Assembly: GCA_020205615.1 (NCBI GenBank)
Contig: CM035164.1
Span: 123,314,307-123,378,306 of the forward strand
Direction of reading: 5' to 3'
Origin: Panax quinquefolius
Taxonomy: Eukaryota; Streptophyta; Magnoliopsida; Apiales; Araliaceae
DNA length: 64,000 nucleotides
Shown here one piece after another: positions 10,628-22,969 of this stretch. Positions within the stretch are counted from its first letter, which is position 1, and the number at the start of each line of letters is the position of its first letter. The translations under genes and the position numbers were made by a program. The notes under the pieces are model-generated. The model saw nothing but the letters and a program-made list of their open reading frames with translations. It made no database searches and was not told where the DNA came from.

Positions 10628-12081
10628 ATTCAATAATTGCTGGAAAGCTTTTAATTTATAGTATTACTGGTAGAGTTATGATACTTTTAACAAGTAGTAA
10701 AACTCAAAAGAAATAACATAATTTTACAAAATATCAAATAACTCATTAACAAAATTCAACCTACACTTAAAAGATAAGAAATTTTTACCATGTTCTAATT
10801 AGTCTTACCTTTGATTTCAAACTAACTTTCAAGTTTCAACCAGACAAACATCATGATTCAAGAATCTTTCACTCTGATTTTACATGGCCTGAGTCCAAGA
10901 CAACATAATTCTCAACTTCATTCTTCAAGGGAATCTTGATGGTGATGTACAAATTCAATGGATCAAAATGAGGTCAGATCAACCGGCATCCGTTACCATG
11001 AAATTAACTTCATAATAAGTTGGTGACATGCGAGGTGAGATCACCTCCCACGCATAGATCACTCAGATTGATCGATCAATTCAAAGTTAACTAACTTCAT
11101 ATTAACCACTCCCATGATTGATACCAATAGTTTTCATTTCCCGCCTATAGCATTAAAAAACATATTACTCGTTCCCTTCTAAAATTAACTGGAAGAATAC
11201 TTTTTCAGATCAATTCCCGAAAGATCTACGACAAAGAAATGGTAAATTGACTCTAGTGTTCATCCTTTCTCCATTTTTGTTGGATTTTTGCTAATGCTAA
11301 ACCAACGATTTATTTGGGCACCTAAATGCCATTGCTCCTATATAAATATTAGGTCAAGAGCTATGAACAAACTATTCGGTTTTTAAAAGTTTTAATTCCA
11401 CCACGGATGTCTCACCAATGAAATTGCTGGGGGTGAAAGTCTTGGAGATACGATCAATAAACATGAAAATGCAGAATAAACTTGCCAAAGTTATAAGACC
11501 GGTGAGAAACATGCACAAGTCTAATTAATCAAATAATATTGACTATTAATCCATTAATATACTCCATCCTTGCATGGTTTTAAACTTTAAGAATCTCCTT
11601 GGGAATAATCAGTGACAATATATTCTCTTCGACAGTGTTAAAATCATAGCCAGCAGACAAGTTAGCAGAACTTGATAGAAAGAAAGAAAGAAGAAGCAAA
11701 AGCTAACAGGAAAAGATCACATATTTCATTATTTTTCAAGAAAATTTTACACTGAAGATAACTTTATGAAGGCAATGGGGGTACCATTTCACCTAATAGG
11801 GAAAAAAAGAAAACTAAGTAAATATTCATTGTCTAATTACAACAGAACGCATAAAACCACAGTTTTTCTCCTTTACTCTTCACCTTACCACCAAGCGTAT
11901 CCCCTGTCCTGCACACAATGCTCAAACAAACCGACTAGGTAATCAGCAGTATTATCCAGTTTTTCATAATTCACCAAGAATCCTCATATTGAAGCACAAA
12001 AGTACTTCCAGAAATCCATGATTCAACATCAATTCTCTTCTTTGTTACAGTTGGATATGCAGTTCCCATATGAAACTAATC
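10628..12081. other. Intergenic, no convincing gene
   Basis: AT-rich single-copy sequence. A minus-strand open stretch near 10880-10980 (IKIPLKNEVENYVVLDSG) has stops close upstream and I cannot assign it. The part from about 11700 to 12081 is probably the 3' UTR of the gene that ends at 12082. Confidence 0.5.
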
Positions 12082-12510
12082 TTACTTCTCTCTCCAAGTG
12101 TAAACAAGAAAGAAAACCCATGAAAGTGCCAACGCAATGTCCCCAACCACCAGCCTTAACCAATCCCCGCCAAGATCCTCAAGTTTTCTATCAAAGTAAA
12201 TCCTCCAAATGGCCATAGCAACATGGAGAAACACACACCCTCTTGCAAAGAATCCCTGAAAATCCCTGTCTTTGACAAAAGCCACCATGAACAAAAGAAA
12301 CCCAATTGCAAACAAAAGCAAACCCGAAAATGAATCAGATGTTTGGATTAACAGCTGATCATGGGGTGTGGACCCCATAAGCTTAGTAGCAGTTTCTCTT
12401 CCATGGCTAAATACAAATACCTCATTGGTATAAAACACCATTAGAGCTCCACAAGTTAAGGCTACCACAGAATGCAGAATACAGATTAGGAAAAAGGTAT
12501 ATGATCCCAT
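12082..12510 (-). CDS. Small four-helix membrane protein (conserved plant family, DUF7865-like)
   Basis: Intact single-exon frame of 142 residues. Hydrophobic segments at about residues 4-27, 61-79, 88-106 and 122-139 indicate four membrane spans with short loops. The loop between the first two holds a conserved-looking stretch HGRETATKLMGSTPHDQLLI and SDSFSGLLL. The ending VYTWREK is charged. I recognise this as a conserved plant membrane protein of unknown function; the family name is from memory and less certain than the gene call. The ATG at 12510 is chosen because the frame is hydrophobic from there, as in relatives. Unlike the transposon frames around it, it has no frameshift. A TATA motif and a telo-box lie 430-510 bp upstream. 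Confidence 0.85.
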   Translation of the reverse strand: MGSYTFFLICILHSVVALTCGALMVFYTNEVFVFSHGRETATKLMGSTPHDQLLIQTSDSFSGLLLFAIGFLLFMVAFVKDRDFQGFFARGCVFLHVAMAIWRIYFDRKLEDLGGDWLRLVVGDIALALSWVFFLVYTWREK

Positions 12511-13020
12511 TGATCAACAAACTATATTAAACACAATAGAACTTCAATTCATTCAGCATTTAAACCCCAAAATAGTTAAATTGCATTCTATAATCTCAAA
12601 TAACAAAATGAACCCACTGATCAGAACATTTACCTTAACTTGCATAAACTTGATTTCAACTCAAACTTCAAAGAAACCAGAGGAATATTTGGACCAAAAC
12701 TACTTTAAAGCATATCCCATTCTCAATTGAATTGATTAATCAGAACCCAAATAGACCTTCCACCCAATCAGCACTGTTTTGATTGAAATCAGCAGCCACA
12801 GGCTGAACAAAAATACTCTATTAAACCCCAAATGTCAATTAACATAAATCTTCAAGACAAAGGGTTGGACTCCTCTCAGCTCCAGAGAGCTCGTACACAA
12901 TACCCAAACACATTTTTGATCTTTAAAAAGGGGCGAGATCGAAAACCCTAACCCCAAAACTCAAAACCTGGAAGGATCCAATGAGAAATATGGGAAAAAC
13001 GGAAAGGGCTTTATAAAAGG
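12511..13020 (-). promoter_or_regulatory. 5' leader and core promoter of the membrane protein gene
   Basis: On the minus strand CCTTTTATAAAG at 13009-13020 is a plausible TATA box, and AAACCCTAA on the plus strand at 12943-12951 is a telo-box, frequent near plant transcription starts. The start of transcription would be near 12980. A leader of more than 450 bp suggests an intron in the 5' UTR, which I cannot place. Confidence 0.4.
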
Positions 13021-14605
13021 GCGGCCTTTTTGGAATTCGAGGGAAGAGAGAAAAAGTGTGGTTTGCTTTGAGATTGCCGTTAATGGTGGAAATGGTCTTC
13101 CTTCCAACAGCTAAGTGTTGGAGTTTACAACTAGTTTAACACAATTTTTTTAACCAATGGATAGCTCTGGAAAAGCTTGGAATAAGAAAGATGATAATTC
13201 ATGCTACTATGTAGTCAGGGAATTGTTACTTTGACCATGAAAATTTGATATTTTCATAAAACTATAATTAAAAAATTAGACATAAATATATTTAAATTTT
13301 ATTTATTTGTATTTATATTTGTTATTAAATTTAAAATATAAATAAATAAAATTCAAATAATTTTTATTATGTAATATTTAAAACAAATATCATCCTACTA
13401 TTTATGTAAAAAAATCATGTTAAAATATTTAAAAATATCAACTTCTATTTGAAAATAATACTAATATTTATTATGAAAATATCAATTCCATGTCATTAAA
13501 GGCGAAGTTGTATAACTAGATAAAAACTGCCTAATTTATGTAGACAAAATATTAATAGAGATTAATACTTTCTTTAGGTAAACTTTATTTTTTCGTCTAA
13601 TAACCTAATTCTTAAAAAAAAATTACTCCTTTTGTAGGTACCGTAATTTGAGAATTTTATAATATTGATTTGATTATTTAGTTATATAAGAATGATATTT
13701 ATTCGACATATTTTTTGTAATAACATTTCCTCTAACACTTTGTTTAATATTTAGTTTTAAGAAAATATACCTTTTATGTATATTCTTCACAAATCTTAGC
13801 ATAGCTTGGGGGGGGTTTAAATATAAAAAGAAGACTTATTTCTAGATAAAATTGATTTTTTATATAAAAAAAATTTGGGTGTTCTTAATTTATATTCTTT
13901 TCTTTTATTTCCCAAATTAAGAGAATAAATTAAAAAGAATTGTTATTTTCACGAAAAAAAATGATAGTTTATTCTCACATAAATTCTAATAAAAATATCA
14001 ATTATCTAAATTAATAACATATATATATATATATTTAGACCCAATAAATCAATAATATAACTTGGTATTCCTAGCATTACTCATGCTCTCAACAATTGCT
14101 ATTTTCTTTGATTTTCTCTTCATTTTACCACTTTCCTTTGCTTCCTCTTTTGGTAAAGGCCAGTTGCAGACAGAGATATGTGATGTAGGCGAGAATGACA
14201 TAGTTATGGGTTCCCACTTCCCATAAATAAATACTACTAGTAAATTATTAAATAATCCAATTATTACTACAGTATTAAACTATTATGTATGGTTGTTGGT
14301 TGCTGTCCATCCTGCCTAGTAAATTTATTACTATAATAAAAATCCTTATTATCCTAGTTTCCTCTTGAATTATTGAATGACATCAGCAATCCAATTGTTT
14401 TCTTTTTTCTTTGCCATTTTGCTCATCTGTATCTTTTCTTTTTAAACAATAAAAATAAAATTATAATTCTTTTGCTAACAAAAAAGTGTTTTCATGCCTT
14501 TAACAACTTTACCTTCATATGTTTTGATTCTAACCTTGTATTTTAAGTATACCTTTAATGTCACAAAATTAGCTTTAGTAGGGTTTGGTCTTTTCTTGTT
14601 TTTAT

Positions 14606-14645
<40 letters not shown>

Positions 14646-14750
14646 ATATAAATTCTCCATCCAATTAGGTCATCCATTCTAAGATCTAAATGTGAATGAA
14701 ATTACTATCCGCTCGTCTAACAAACCATTCAAATTCAATCTTCCAATTCA
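13021..14750. other. AT-rich intergenic region
   Basis: Very AT-rich, with poly-A/T runs. There is an uninterrupted (TA)n microsatellite at 14611-14642 and a short one near 14020-14036. I see no gene, and minus-strand frames over the (TA)n tract are artefacts. Confidence 0.6.
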
Positions 14751-15080
14751 CACTAATGACCAAAATCATTCATTTGTACAACTATTGTGCAAACGGGAGT
14801 ATTAAGTAGGACAGACTCCGCACAATTATTTGTTAAGCCCCGCACAAAAATTGTGCAGATAATAGTTTCATTAGCCTTTAGATCGCACTTAAATAGATAT
14901 GGCTCGGAAGGGGAAAAAATCATATTCAAGGTTTGTCTATAAGCTAACCAATGAAAGCTGCACAACAATTGTGCATTCATCAGAATAGACGACTAGATCG
15001 CACTTAAATAGATATGGTTCGGCCAATGAAACTGAGATCCAAAGGGAAAAAATCATATTGAAGGTTTGTCTATAAGCAAA
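14751..15080. repeat. Local duplication with palindromic GCACAA-TTGTGC motifs
   Basis: A segment of about 70-85 bp, beginning GATCGCACTTAAATAGATATGG and running through GTTTGTCTATAAGC, occurs at about 14881-14946 and again at 14996-15079. Between and before the copies are imperfect palindromes GCACAAAAATTGTGC and GCACAACAATTGTGC. This resembles a small TIR element or its remnants, but I cannot fix its ends. Confidence 0.45.
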
Positions 15081-15897
15081 ATTTGACAGTAAACTAATTT
15101 TGACTATAAGCAAACCAGAGACAAGAAGCTACAAGCTTTAATATAAGCATTAAAATGGCCAAGAATCAAATGGGACCATCTACAACTAATTAATTTGGCT
15201 TAAATTCAACCAACAAGGAGGCAGAGATAACAAACAACAAGCATCTTTTCTTCTTTATGGGAATTATTAAATCCCAATTCAGTCTATGAATTGTATATTT
15301 GTAACATTAAATGTATGCCTTGTAATGGAATCAACAAAAATCATCTATACTGAGATTACATCTAAAGCCAAATCAAACAACACATTCTCCACTCCCAAAC
15401 ACAAATATTAAGAAATATAATTAATATTTAATGTAGAGACAATATAATAAACTAAGTTTCCTTGAAATCGAAATAAAAGGGGACAAATAATTGGACAAGA
15501 AAACATTGTTGAAATACATCAAACCTAAGGTAAGGTTGATTGTAAAAGATAACTACAATTCTCTCTTTCCACACTCCACTTAAAATGCCAATATATCATT
15601 GAAGATGATCAACAGTTGTAATCTTGACATTTTCCATAATGTTTGAGATGATCCATTAAGTTAAACATGAAATAGTGTAGAATAGTTAAGTGAAAAATGC
15701 AATAACCTGTATCTATATGTTTTCAATATCGATATAGTATTTACAAGAAAAATGAATAACTATTAACAAGTTTTGACCAAAGATTAAAGCCATTTTTCAT
15801 GCAAAAATTGTCCTAATTTTGTTGAATAACTTGGGGAGAGAAAAAGGGGTGCCTATTTTTTGCGCATTGTAAAAAGAAAATGAGAAAAAAATCATAT

Positions 15898-18187
15898 TCA
15901 AGTTTTGTCTCTATTACCGACTTCAACTTTTCGGTGCCGCCTTGAACCAGGTCTCTTGTCTCCTCTTCCACGTCTAACAGTATTTTTCTTCACTGGAGTC
16001 CTTCCAGCCGTACCATCATGGACCACTGCCGGTGGAGGATGATTTATGAAACTAGCTGGTGGAGCCATGTGCTCCAGTAGATCTCGATGGTATGCCTATA
16101 CCAAAAAACCACCTGTAATCAGACTACAATATTAACAATAGTTTTCAATGGCAAATGCTTAAAAGTAAATCTCAATATTCTCTTTTACTCAACTTTTGTT
16201 TTGAAAGCAAGAGGATATGAGGCACACCTGAATGCTCTACTCTTAAATAATCAGAAAACCAAAACATAGGGCACATTTCTTCTTCATCAATATTAAAACA
16301 TTTAAAACCCACTAGTTCATGCAAGTGATGCAACTTTAAACTTTGAACTGCTATCAGGTTATTAACCAAAAGTCCAAAACCTGTTTGGTGTTACAGAAAT
16401 TGGTAATAACTTTGTGAGCCTAAAGATAAGTGATATATGGTTTCCCAAAAATTCATCCTTTCCATAAGTAAAACCAATTCGTTTAAGTCAATATAACAAG
16501 TTACTACCTGTATCACAAAATTCCGCCTCTCACAATCCATAAACATATTGATGCCGCAGTTAACTTTAGCCATTAGTTTGTCCCTTACAGTGGAAAAGCT
16601 TAACTGATCCCTTGAAGTGAAACGATCGACTTCGTTAAACCATAGACAGGTAAAAAGATTTGTGATTGGGATGTGTTCCCTTATAATGACACACCCTTCG
16701 GGAACATCTGCAGAAATTACTCATATAGTAATTATTGAATTTCAGATTGAAAACCTGGCCACAAAAGAACCATAACTCAGGAACCTACCACTAGTTATTG
16801 GAAGCTTAGCCTCTGAATACGTCGTTAAACCCTCCTTTCGATAAAAATCAATCTGGTAATCAATGGAAGCATTCTCATATTTCCTTGCAGCTTTATTAGC
16901 TTCAGCTTCTTTAAACACATCAAAGCGTCTATAGTGTCTTGAAATAGCAAAGGTAGCACTTCGGCGCCACAAAAACCTAAGATAGTACATGCATACAAGT
17001 AACAGAAACCAATATCTCAATTAAAAACAGTTTTCTTCACTGCATATAGTTGACAAAGCCAACAATAAGGCATGACATTCACGGTGGAAACAAAGGGAAA
17101 CCGAATAATCCAATAATTTTGTTTCAACAATAATGTCTCAACTGAAAACAGTTTCCTTCAAATTCTTGAAGGTTCATTCTTTATTTTATTTATTTTTCTA
17201 TTGAGAACTTGATTTTATTTCTGACCCAATGGATCAAACTATGGCAGATGCTGTACACTCACATACACTATTGCCTAGGATAGATGTTCAAAACCAAGAA
17301 GAAGAAAAAAGTTGCCCTAGAAACATGAAAACTAGCACTAAAATCAGATAGATGTACCTCTCAAGAATTTGATAGGGATCTACAACAAGCTGAAGCTTTG
17401 CATCAATCCATATAGAATATCGCACATTAGGACAAAGCCGATGTAATAGAAGCTTTGGAACCTGTCACGAGTACATTCTGGTTCATTAAAGACTCATACG
17501 ATTATCTAGAATTGTTTTGACAAAACTTCTCCACATGTACAAAGATAATGGCTCATAACTTGGATAACATACTTGCTATTTAATTTGCACAATCAGAAGA
17601 ACAGCTGCAAATTTAGATGAATAAAAATTACCTGGGAGCTATGTAGATGGTATAGTCCCTTATCGCCCCCCTTTCTTTCAGGAAAAAATACTCCCTCTGT
17701 TCCAAATTATAATCATTATTGGCTTTTGAAAATCAATTTGATACATTTTCAAACTCAGAATTGAGATAATTCATTAAAAATTATGAATTATAATGAGTAA
17801 TACTTTTTTAGATTGTTTACAATATTCATCATTATACTGATTAAAATTAAAGGAATATATGTTAATTTTGAGTTTGAAAATGTCTTAATTTGAGTTCGTA
17901 AAAAGTCAATAATGATCTTATATTTTGGAGCGGAGGATATATATATATATATATATAGGGATCTTCGATCTTAAAATTTACCCTTTATCCAACTCAGTGA
18001 GCTCACCTCCTTTAGCGATGGACCCGTGACGGTTTTTCATTACATACAACCGTCGCCTATACTTTTAATGACAACAACATATAAGCGTCGCTAAAGTATG
18101 ACCGAACTGTCACGTCATGGACCGTCGCTAAAAAGGAGGGTGAGTTCAAATGAGATTGAATAAAAATGAAGCTAAGATCCGACTATC

Positions 18188-18218
<31 letters not shown>

Positions 18219-18302
18219 AAAAAGAAGAAGAAAGAAACCACTAGGAGACGGCACAACAGTATGTCCTCTGAAGCTCCAAGAGAATATGTGTGTGTAAATA
18301 TT

Positions 18303-18333
<31 letters not shown>

Positions 18334-19327
18334 CCATTTAAATACTGATGGAAACATGTAGTCTCTCTCTAACTCCATTTGTATATATCCAGCTCTCTTC
18401 CTTTGGTCTGTCCCTTTTACTTGTTTGCTTCACATAGTCTATAAAAAAATTTGGCATTCTCCACAAAATTGACTAATCCTAGGGCTGCATCACTAATATT
18501 TACAAAAATGTACCATAAGGGATTAGACCACATTCATAGAGACGTGGTAGGCCAGGGAGGGTCTACACCCATGGTAGCCAAACTTTAAACTCAGTCTACA
18601 TGAGGGTCTATTTACTCAAATAGCTCAGTTTTGCAGTATTCAGTTCAGATCAGATCAGATCAGATCAGAACATATATTTTTTTCTACTTCTACAGATAGT
18701 AATTTTCATATAATATCCTCTGCACCAAATAATTTCAAGTAAAAAAATATAATCCTACATAATTACATTCTGGGAAAGAAACAACAAGGATAAGCAAATC
18801 GATGCAAGACAAATAGAGCAGACCTTTCCATTGCGCCTTGCATCAGTGTAAGGAATGTTACGGACAATAATAATCCTCCATAATCCAACCCTCTTGTTTC
18901 TGTCTAAAACACTAGAATTTTTCATATAAGCTTCGGTCTCTTCATCAATAAACATATAGAAAGGAATATTTTCTTTTGCAGTTTCACTAATGTCCTTGGG
19001 CTGTTGAATGATGTCATAATTTCCTAGAAATAATAAAATCATACGATTAATTCAAATAGCTATCAAACAAAATAAGATATTAGGACAAACAACCAAAGCA
19101 CTAATTAACAAGATAACAGAGCCTCTAAATTGAGGGCTACAGTTTACAAGCACAACTCTTATCGCCAATCACAGAAGAAAAAATTGAATATAAAGGATTT
19201 CTTATGCCCAACAGTACCAAATACAGCTGATGCAACAATGACATCGTGAAACTGCTCCAACTCTCCAAGATCAGCTCCATCAATATCAAATCCAGTTTGC
19301 TGACCAGGCCTACATCCTTTCACAAAT
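15898..19327 (-). CDS. Probable hexosyltransferase MUCI70-like (DUF616/TOD1 family), six C-terminal exons
   Basis: Exons in order on the minus strand: 19327-19218, 19023-18824, 17461-17358, 16976-16789, 16707-16508 and 16095-15898 (stop TGA 15900-15898). Every junction is GT...AG and the phases chain without a stop: 1000 bp, 332 residues plus stop. Landmarks are ELEQFHDVIVASAVFG, NYDIIQQPKDI, FYMFIDEET, VGLWRIIIVRNIPYTDARRNGK, RYSIWIDAKLQL, FLWRRSATFAISRHYRRFDV, CLWFNEVDRFTSRDQLSF and NMFMDCERRNFVIQ, all DUF616 signatures. The family holds Golgi proteins implicated in plant cell-wall/mucilage polysaccharide synthesis (MUCI70) and the ceramidase-named TOD1; substrate here is not inferable. The tail is basic (RRGRGDKRPGSRRHRK). 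The upstream exon is at 33909-34167; the exons between are not found. Confidence 0.85.
17691..17937. mobile_element. Stowaway-like MITE in an intron
   Basis: The left end reads CTCCCTCTGTTCCAAATTAT and the right end is its imperfect inverse complement (TTGGAGCGGAGGA), flanked by TA on both sides (17689-17690 and 17938-17939). The length of about 247 bp, TA target and CTCCCTC terminus fit Stowaway/Mariner MITEs. It lies in the intron between the exons at 17358-17461 and 18824-19023. Confidence 0.75.
17956..18183. mobile_element. TIR element with GTCGCTAAA motifs
   Basis: The left end GGGATCTTCGATCTTAAAAT matches the inverse complement of the right end at about 18140-18183. Inside are pairs of GAGCTCACCTCCTTTAGCGA and CGTCGCTAAAAAGGAGG. 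Short TTTAGCGACGG-type subterminal motifs recall CACTA-type non-autonomous elements, but the superfamily is uncertain. It is bracketed by (AT)n runs at 17938-17955 and 18187-18214; a further (AT)n lies at 18308-18333. Confidence 0.55.
18646..18668. repeat. Pentanucleotide microsatellite (CAGAT)n
   Basis: Four to five perfect copies of CAGAT in the same intron. Confidence 0.8.
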
Positions 19328-19445
19328 CTGGGAAAAACAAAAGATGCACCAAAAATAACCCACAAGAAAAATACAAGGCATCTAGTAAAATGAAAAAATC
19401 AACAATAATATCATAAAAGTAAAGCAAATTTATATAATAAGTAAA

Positions 19446-21473
19446 TGTAATACCACACTAGTGCTCAAATAAATAAATAAATTGATTAATAAAAAAATCT
19501 GAAAAAAAATTGAGATTTATGTTTTAAAAAATATATTAATTGGACTTTATTTTTTATTTTTTGGGTTTGGGTCAAAGTGTATTTAATTTATGTGGATTAA
19601 TAAATATTAATAAATGAATTAAAGAGATTAAATTTGGCCTTAAAATTTGATTGAGTTTAATTTATATGTGGGTAATATCTAATCTATAAAAAATAAAAAA
19701 AAAAAAAAAAGAACTTAAAACCCTATATGTTGTATGCTACTACACTCACTGATAGAAAGAAGAGAGAAGAGAGAGGCGGTAATTTGAGAGAAAACAAGTT
19801 AGTCATCAATTGATAATAAGGTAAGAGTTTTCTTCAATTTATTCATTACTTAGGTAATCAAATAAGGATCTAAACTCATCTGTGAAGGATTGCGAGAAAT
19901 TTATATATTGTATGATGATGTGTATATATGTATTACATTAATAGATATGTGTATATTTTAAATTCTTGATTTGCGGTGTATATATATATATTTATATTTT
20001 ATGCAGTAGTATCTATATATATATATATATAACTCATTGTGCTAGATATAATTTATATATAAATATATGATACGGTAGTGCATTATATATATAAATTATC
20101 TTTATTTTGTTCTATATTAACTCACTTATGTTATTATAAATTAAATTGAAAATTGTGTATACTAATTAATTATTCTAATGATAAAATTATAAATTTACTT
20201 AATAATAAATTAAAATAACATTATGTTAGAGATTGTTAAGTTTGTAATAAAATTGTATTTTACTTTATTTAGATTAAGCGGAAGAGTCCAAACGAGTTTT
20301 TGGAATATATTTTGGGTATTACATTGCTTAATCCAGTGCGGATTAAAATACTCTTTTTCAATGAAACTCTTTTTTGTTTTTGATTTATTCGTTTTAGTTA
20401 TTCGTTTGAAATTTAGTATTGTCTCTCATAATTGTCCTTGTCAATTTATTGTGATAAATTTATTTTGGCGTTGTATTAGAATTCATATTTGTATTCTTTG
20501 AGACTAGGGCATCATGTCTAAATTTTATTTTGATATTCATAGTGATGTACATGTATTATTATTTTTGAGGACGCGTGTTGATGATTCGATTTATTTAACA
20601 TGTACACGTTAGAACCCTTTTGTGTTGATATATTTTGTCGCATGTGTTGTGACATTATATTTTTGTTAGAATACCATAGGGTATACGAGCTATAACCACA
20701 TAGGGGTACCACGAGCATGTCCTCTTAACACCGAGGCATGACACCTTTCAGTGGCGGTGTGATCGATCCACAGCGTCTCCGTTTTGTGCTCCGGTGGGAG
20801 TTGGCCATTTGGTGTTTTTTTGTTGTGGGGGCGTATGGGTGACCCTAGTTTTGATACATTACATTATGCGGATTGGTGATGTTTGTGCCAAACACGCCTT
20901 AGATTTTACATGCATTGGATTCGCGGTCCAATGTGTGTGACTTACTGTGTGGCATTATGAGATTTGCACATGTGGCATTATTTGACTTACTGTGTGGCGA
21001 GGTATATTCTATTTTTGTTACGAGCTCGGTATGAAATAACACCCGACCCATTTGATTGACTACTATTTTGTTGTGTTAGTTTTATTCGTTTCGTTTGATT
21101 CATTTCATCTCATTTCATTTAAATTGAGTTAGTTATTTGGTTCATTAATTGTATTACATATCCGTCTTTGGGCATTTGGCTCATCTTTGTGTTTTTTCTT
21201 CGGCGGTGTCGGGGGACGAGGGCGAGTGTGATGAGAGCTCCATTCATTCGATGATTTAGAAATATCCGATTTAGACTTGATGTGTTGATTTATTTGGAAT
21301 TGTAATAATTATTTTAGATTGTGGTTTGAGCAGGTTGGAAATTTATTATGGTTGACTTGAGGTATTTATCGGTTATTAAGACTATTCTTTTGTGGCTTTG
21401 AGCCTTGCTATTAAATTTATTAGTTTTGTTGTATTTTGAGTAACCTCTCTTTATATTTTGGAAAAGGGGTGTT
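19446..21473 (+). repeat. 5' LTR of gypsy-2
   Basis: Collinear with 26415-28419. Both carry the same TATATA-rich blocks and the sequence ending in GTAACCTCTCTTT then GGGGTGTT. The exact 3' border (expected TGTTACA) is blurred in the sequence. Confidence 0.85.
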
Positions 21474-21478
21474 CTGAG

Positions 21479-21490
21479 TTAGTATCGAGC
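21479..21490 (+). other. Primer binding site of gypsy-2
   Basis: TTAGTATCGAGC just inside the LTR. It resembles the initiator tRNA-Met site TTGGTATCAGAGC with the same loss at CAG as in gypsy-1. Confidence 0.6.
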
Positions 21491-21657
21491 TTAGAGTTCT
21501 TTCTTGTAGAAAACCTATTTAGGTTTGACACATGAGTTATGGGTAGACTTACAGGTTAGGTTTTTGTTACATTTGATTTTACATTCGGTTATCATATCCG
21601 CTATATTCAAATTTGTCTCTAATCTTCTTTGTTTATATTAAGTGATCTCTTTCTTAG

Positions 21658-22960
21658 ATGGCTCGAAGATCAACTAGAGTTCTTTGAGGCGAGGTAACAA
21701 TAGGGAAGAGGTGAAGGTCGGTCGAATGAAAGCAACCTAATGATCGAGATTAATGCTCGATTAGCTACCTTGGTGAATCGAGCGATGAACCGGCTTTACC
21801 TCGATTGGTTGCCACAGGTGGTACAAGCGATCGGCCATTTGCCACGAAAATTCTGACGGAGAGAACCCGGAAATAATGGTCCACAGACAAATGTTGAGGA
21901 AGGGAATGCAGATGGTCGTGGTCGTGAGGGGTTCCAATGTGTGTGTGGTTGGAAAGGTTTGAAGCGAAACCACAATCCTTGATTTCAACTCAACTCCAAT
22001 TGATCACGAGAGAATTGGATTGCTCACTAGAAAGATTTTTGATGTATTGGGGTGCTCGGATAATCGAGAGATTGCTGCTTGCGCTTTACAAAATTGGAAG
22101 GGATGCACAGAGGTGGTGGAAAGCGTTGAAAACGACAAAGGGTGATGGTTATGTTGAGACACTTAGTTGGGGCGGAGTTTTGTGAGGTCTTCTATCGGTG
22201 ATACTTCCAATTTAGCGATAAAGAGGCTATCTTGAGAGTATCTGTCCATTCGACGAAAAAGATGATGAGTCCATCACGGACTTCATAGCCGAGGTTTACT
22301 AAGTTTGGCGAGTTTGCGGGAACCTCGGCGAGGGGCTATGACGAACAAAGCGAGAAGTTCAAGTGGCGGATTCATTATAGGTATCGCCACATCTTATTAA
22401 CAACAAGTTTCGACGTGTCGTGATGGCAATCTGACGAAAAAAATATTGAGATGGGCGGCAGGACTTTCGGTCTTCTAAGCCGAGGGGAGTCGAAGAGGGG
22501 CGAAGATGACCAGCGAGGTTGAGCTTGATTCGGCATGGGAGAAGTCGAGGTGGCGATTGAGCAGGAATCGTGGTGGCGGCGAGGCGATGGCGTGGCGAGA
22601 ATCGAACGAGGGGTTATCGGCGAAATGCCTCGGCGAGGGGCAAAATCGTCGACTTGACTACCTTGGTATGGACAAAATCGTCGGCAGGGACGAAAATCGT
22701 CGCGAGGGGCAAAATCGAGTCGTTATCCGGGACCGGTGGTGGGGTAACCCAATCTAATTCGATAACTCCTGTGCTACTTGTGGGGCAAATCATCCGGAAG
22801 AGCGATGCCATGAAATTCTTGGTGCATGTTTTTTTGTGTGAGCGGATGGGTCGTATTGCTAGGGATTGTCTTGGGTCCACGCGGAAATGGTGGAGGTGGT
22901 GGTGATAATGGTGGCAATGGAGGTCGGCGTCGGGGTGGTCGATATTTGCCTTGACATATA
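21658..22960 (+). pseudogene. Gag of gypsy-2, frameshifted
   Basis: Starts at the ATG at 21658 (MARRSTR). Recognisable capsid pieces are VWLERFE at about 21940, GRDAQRWWKALKTTKGDGY at about 22090-22150 and, in another frame, a DESITDF-like stretch at 22260-22290. A zinc-knuckle region lies at about 22770-22870 (CATCGANHPEERCH, then RMGRIARDC after a frameshift). The Gly-Arg rich stretch after it is usual at this position. At least five frame changes are needed to read it through, and there are no long deletions. Confidence 0.75.
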
Positions 22961-22969
22961 ATCGGTGGC

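Noticed and set aside
10282..10629. 115-residue minus-strand basic frame
   Set aside because: It overlaps the MULE terminal repeat and a pyrimidine-rich repeat; composition alone keeps it open.
10880..10980. Minus-strand stretch IKIPLKNEVENYVVLDSG as a possible exon
   Set aside because: A stop lies a few residues upstream, I recognise no family and no partner exon was found.
20223..20501. 92-residue Phe-rich frame
   Set aside because: It lies wholly inside the gypsy-2 5' LTR, is AT-composition driven and is broken in the paired 3' LTR.
22506..22905. Arg/Gly-rich plus-strand frames of 83-111 residues
   Set aside because: These are the low-complexity linker and zinc-knuckle region of gypsy-2 gag in shifting frames, not separate genes.
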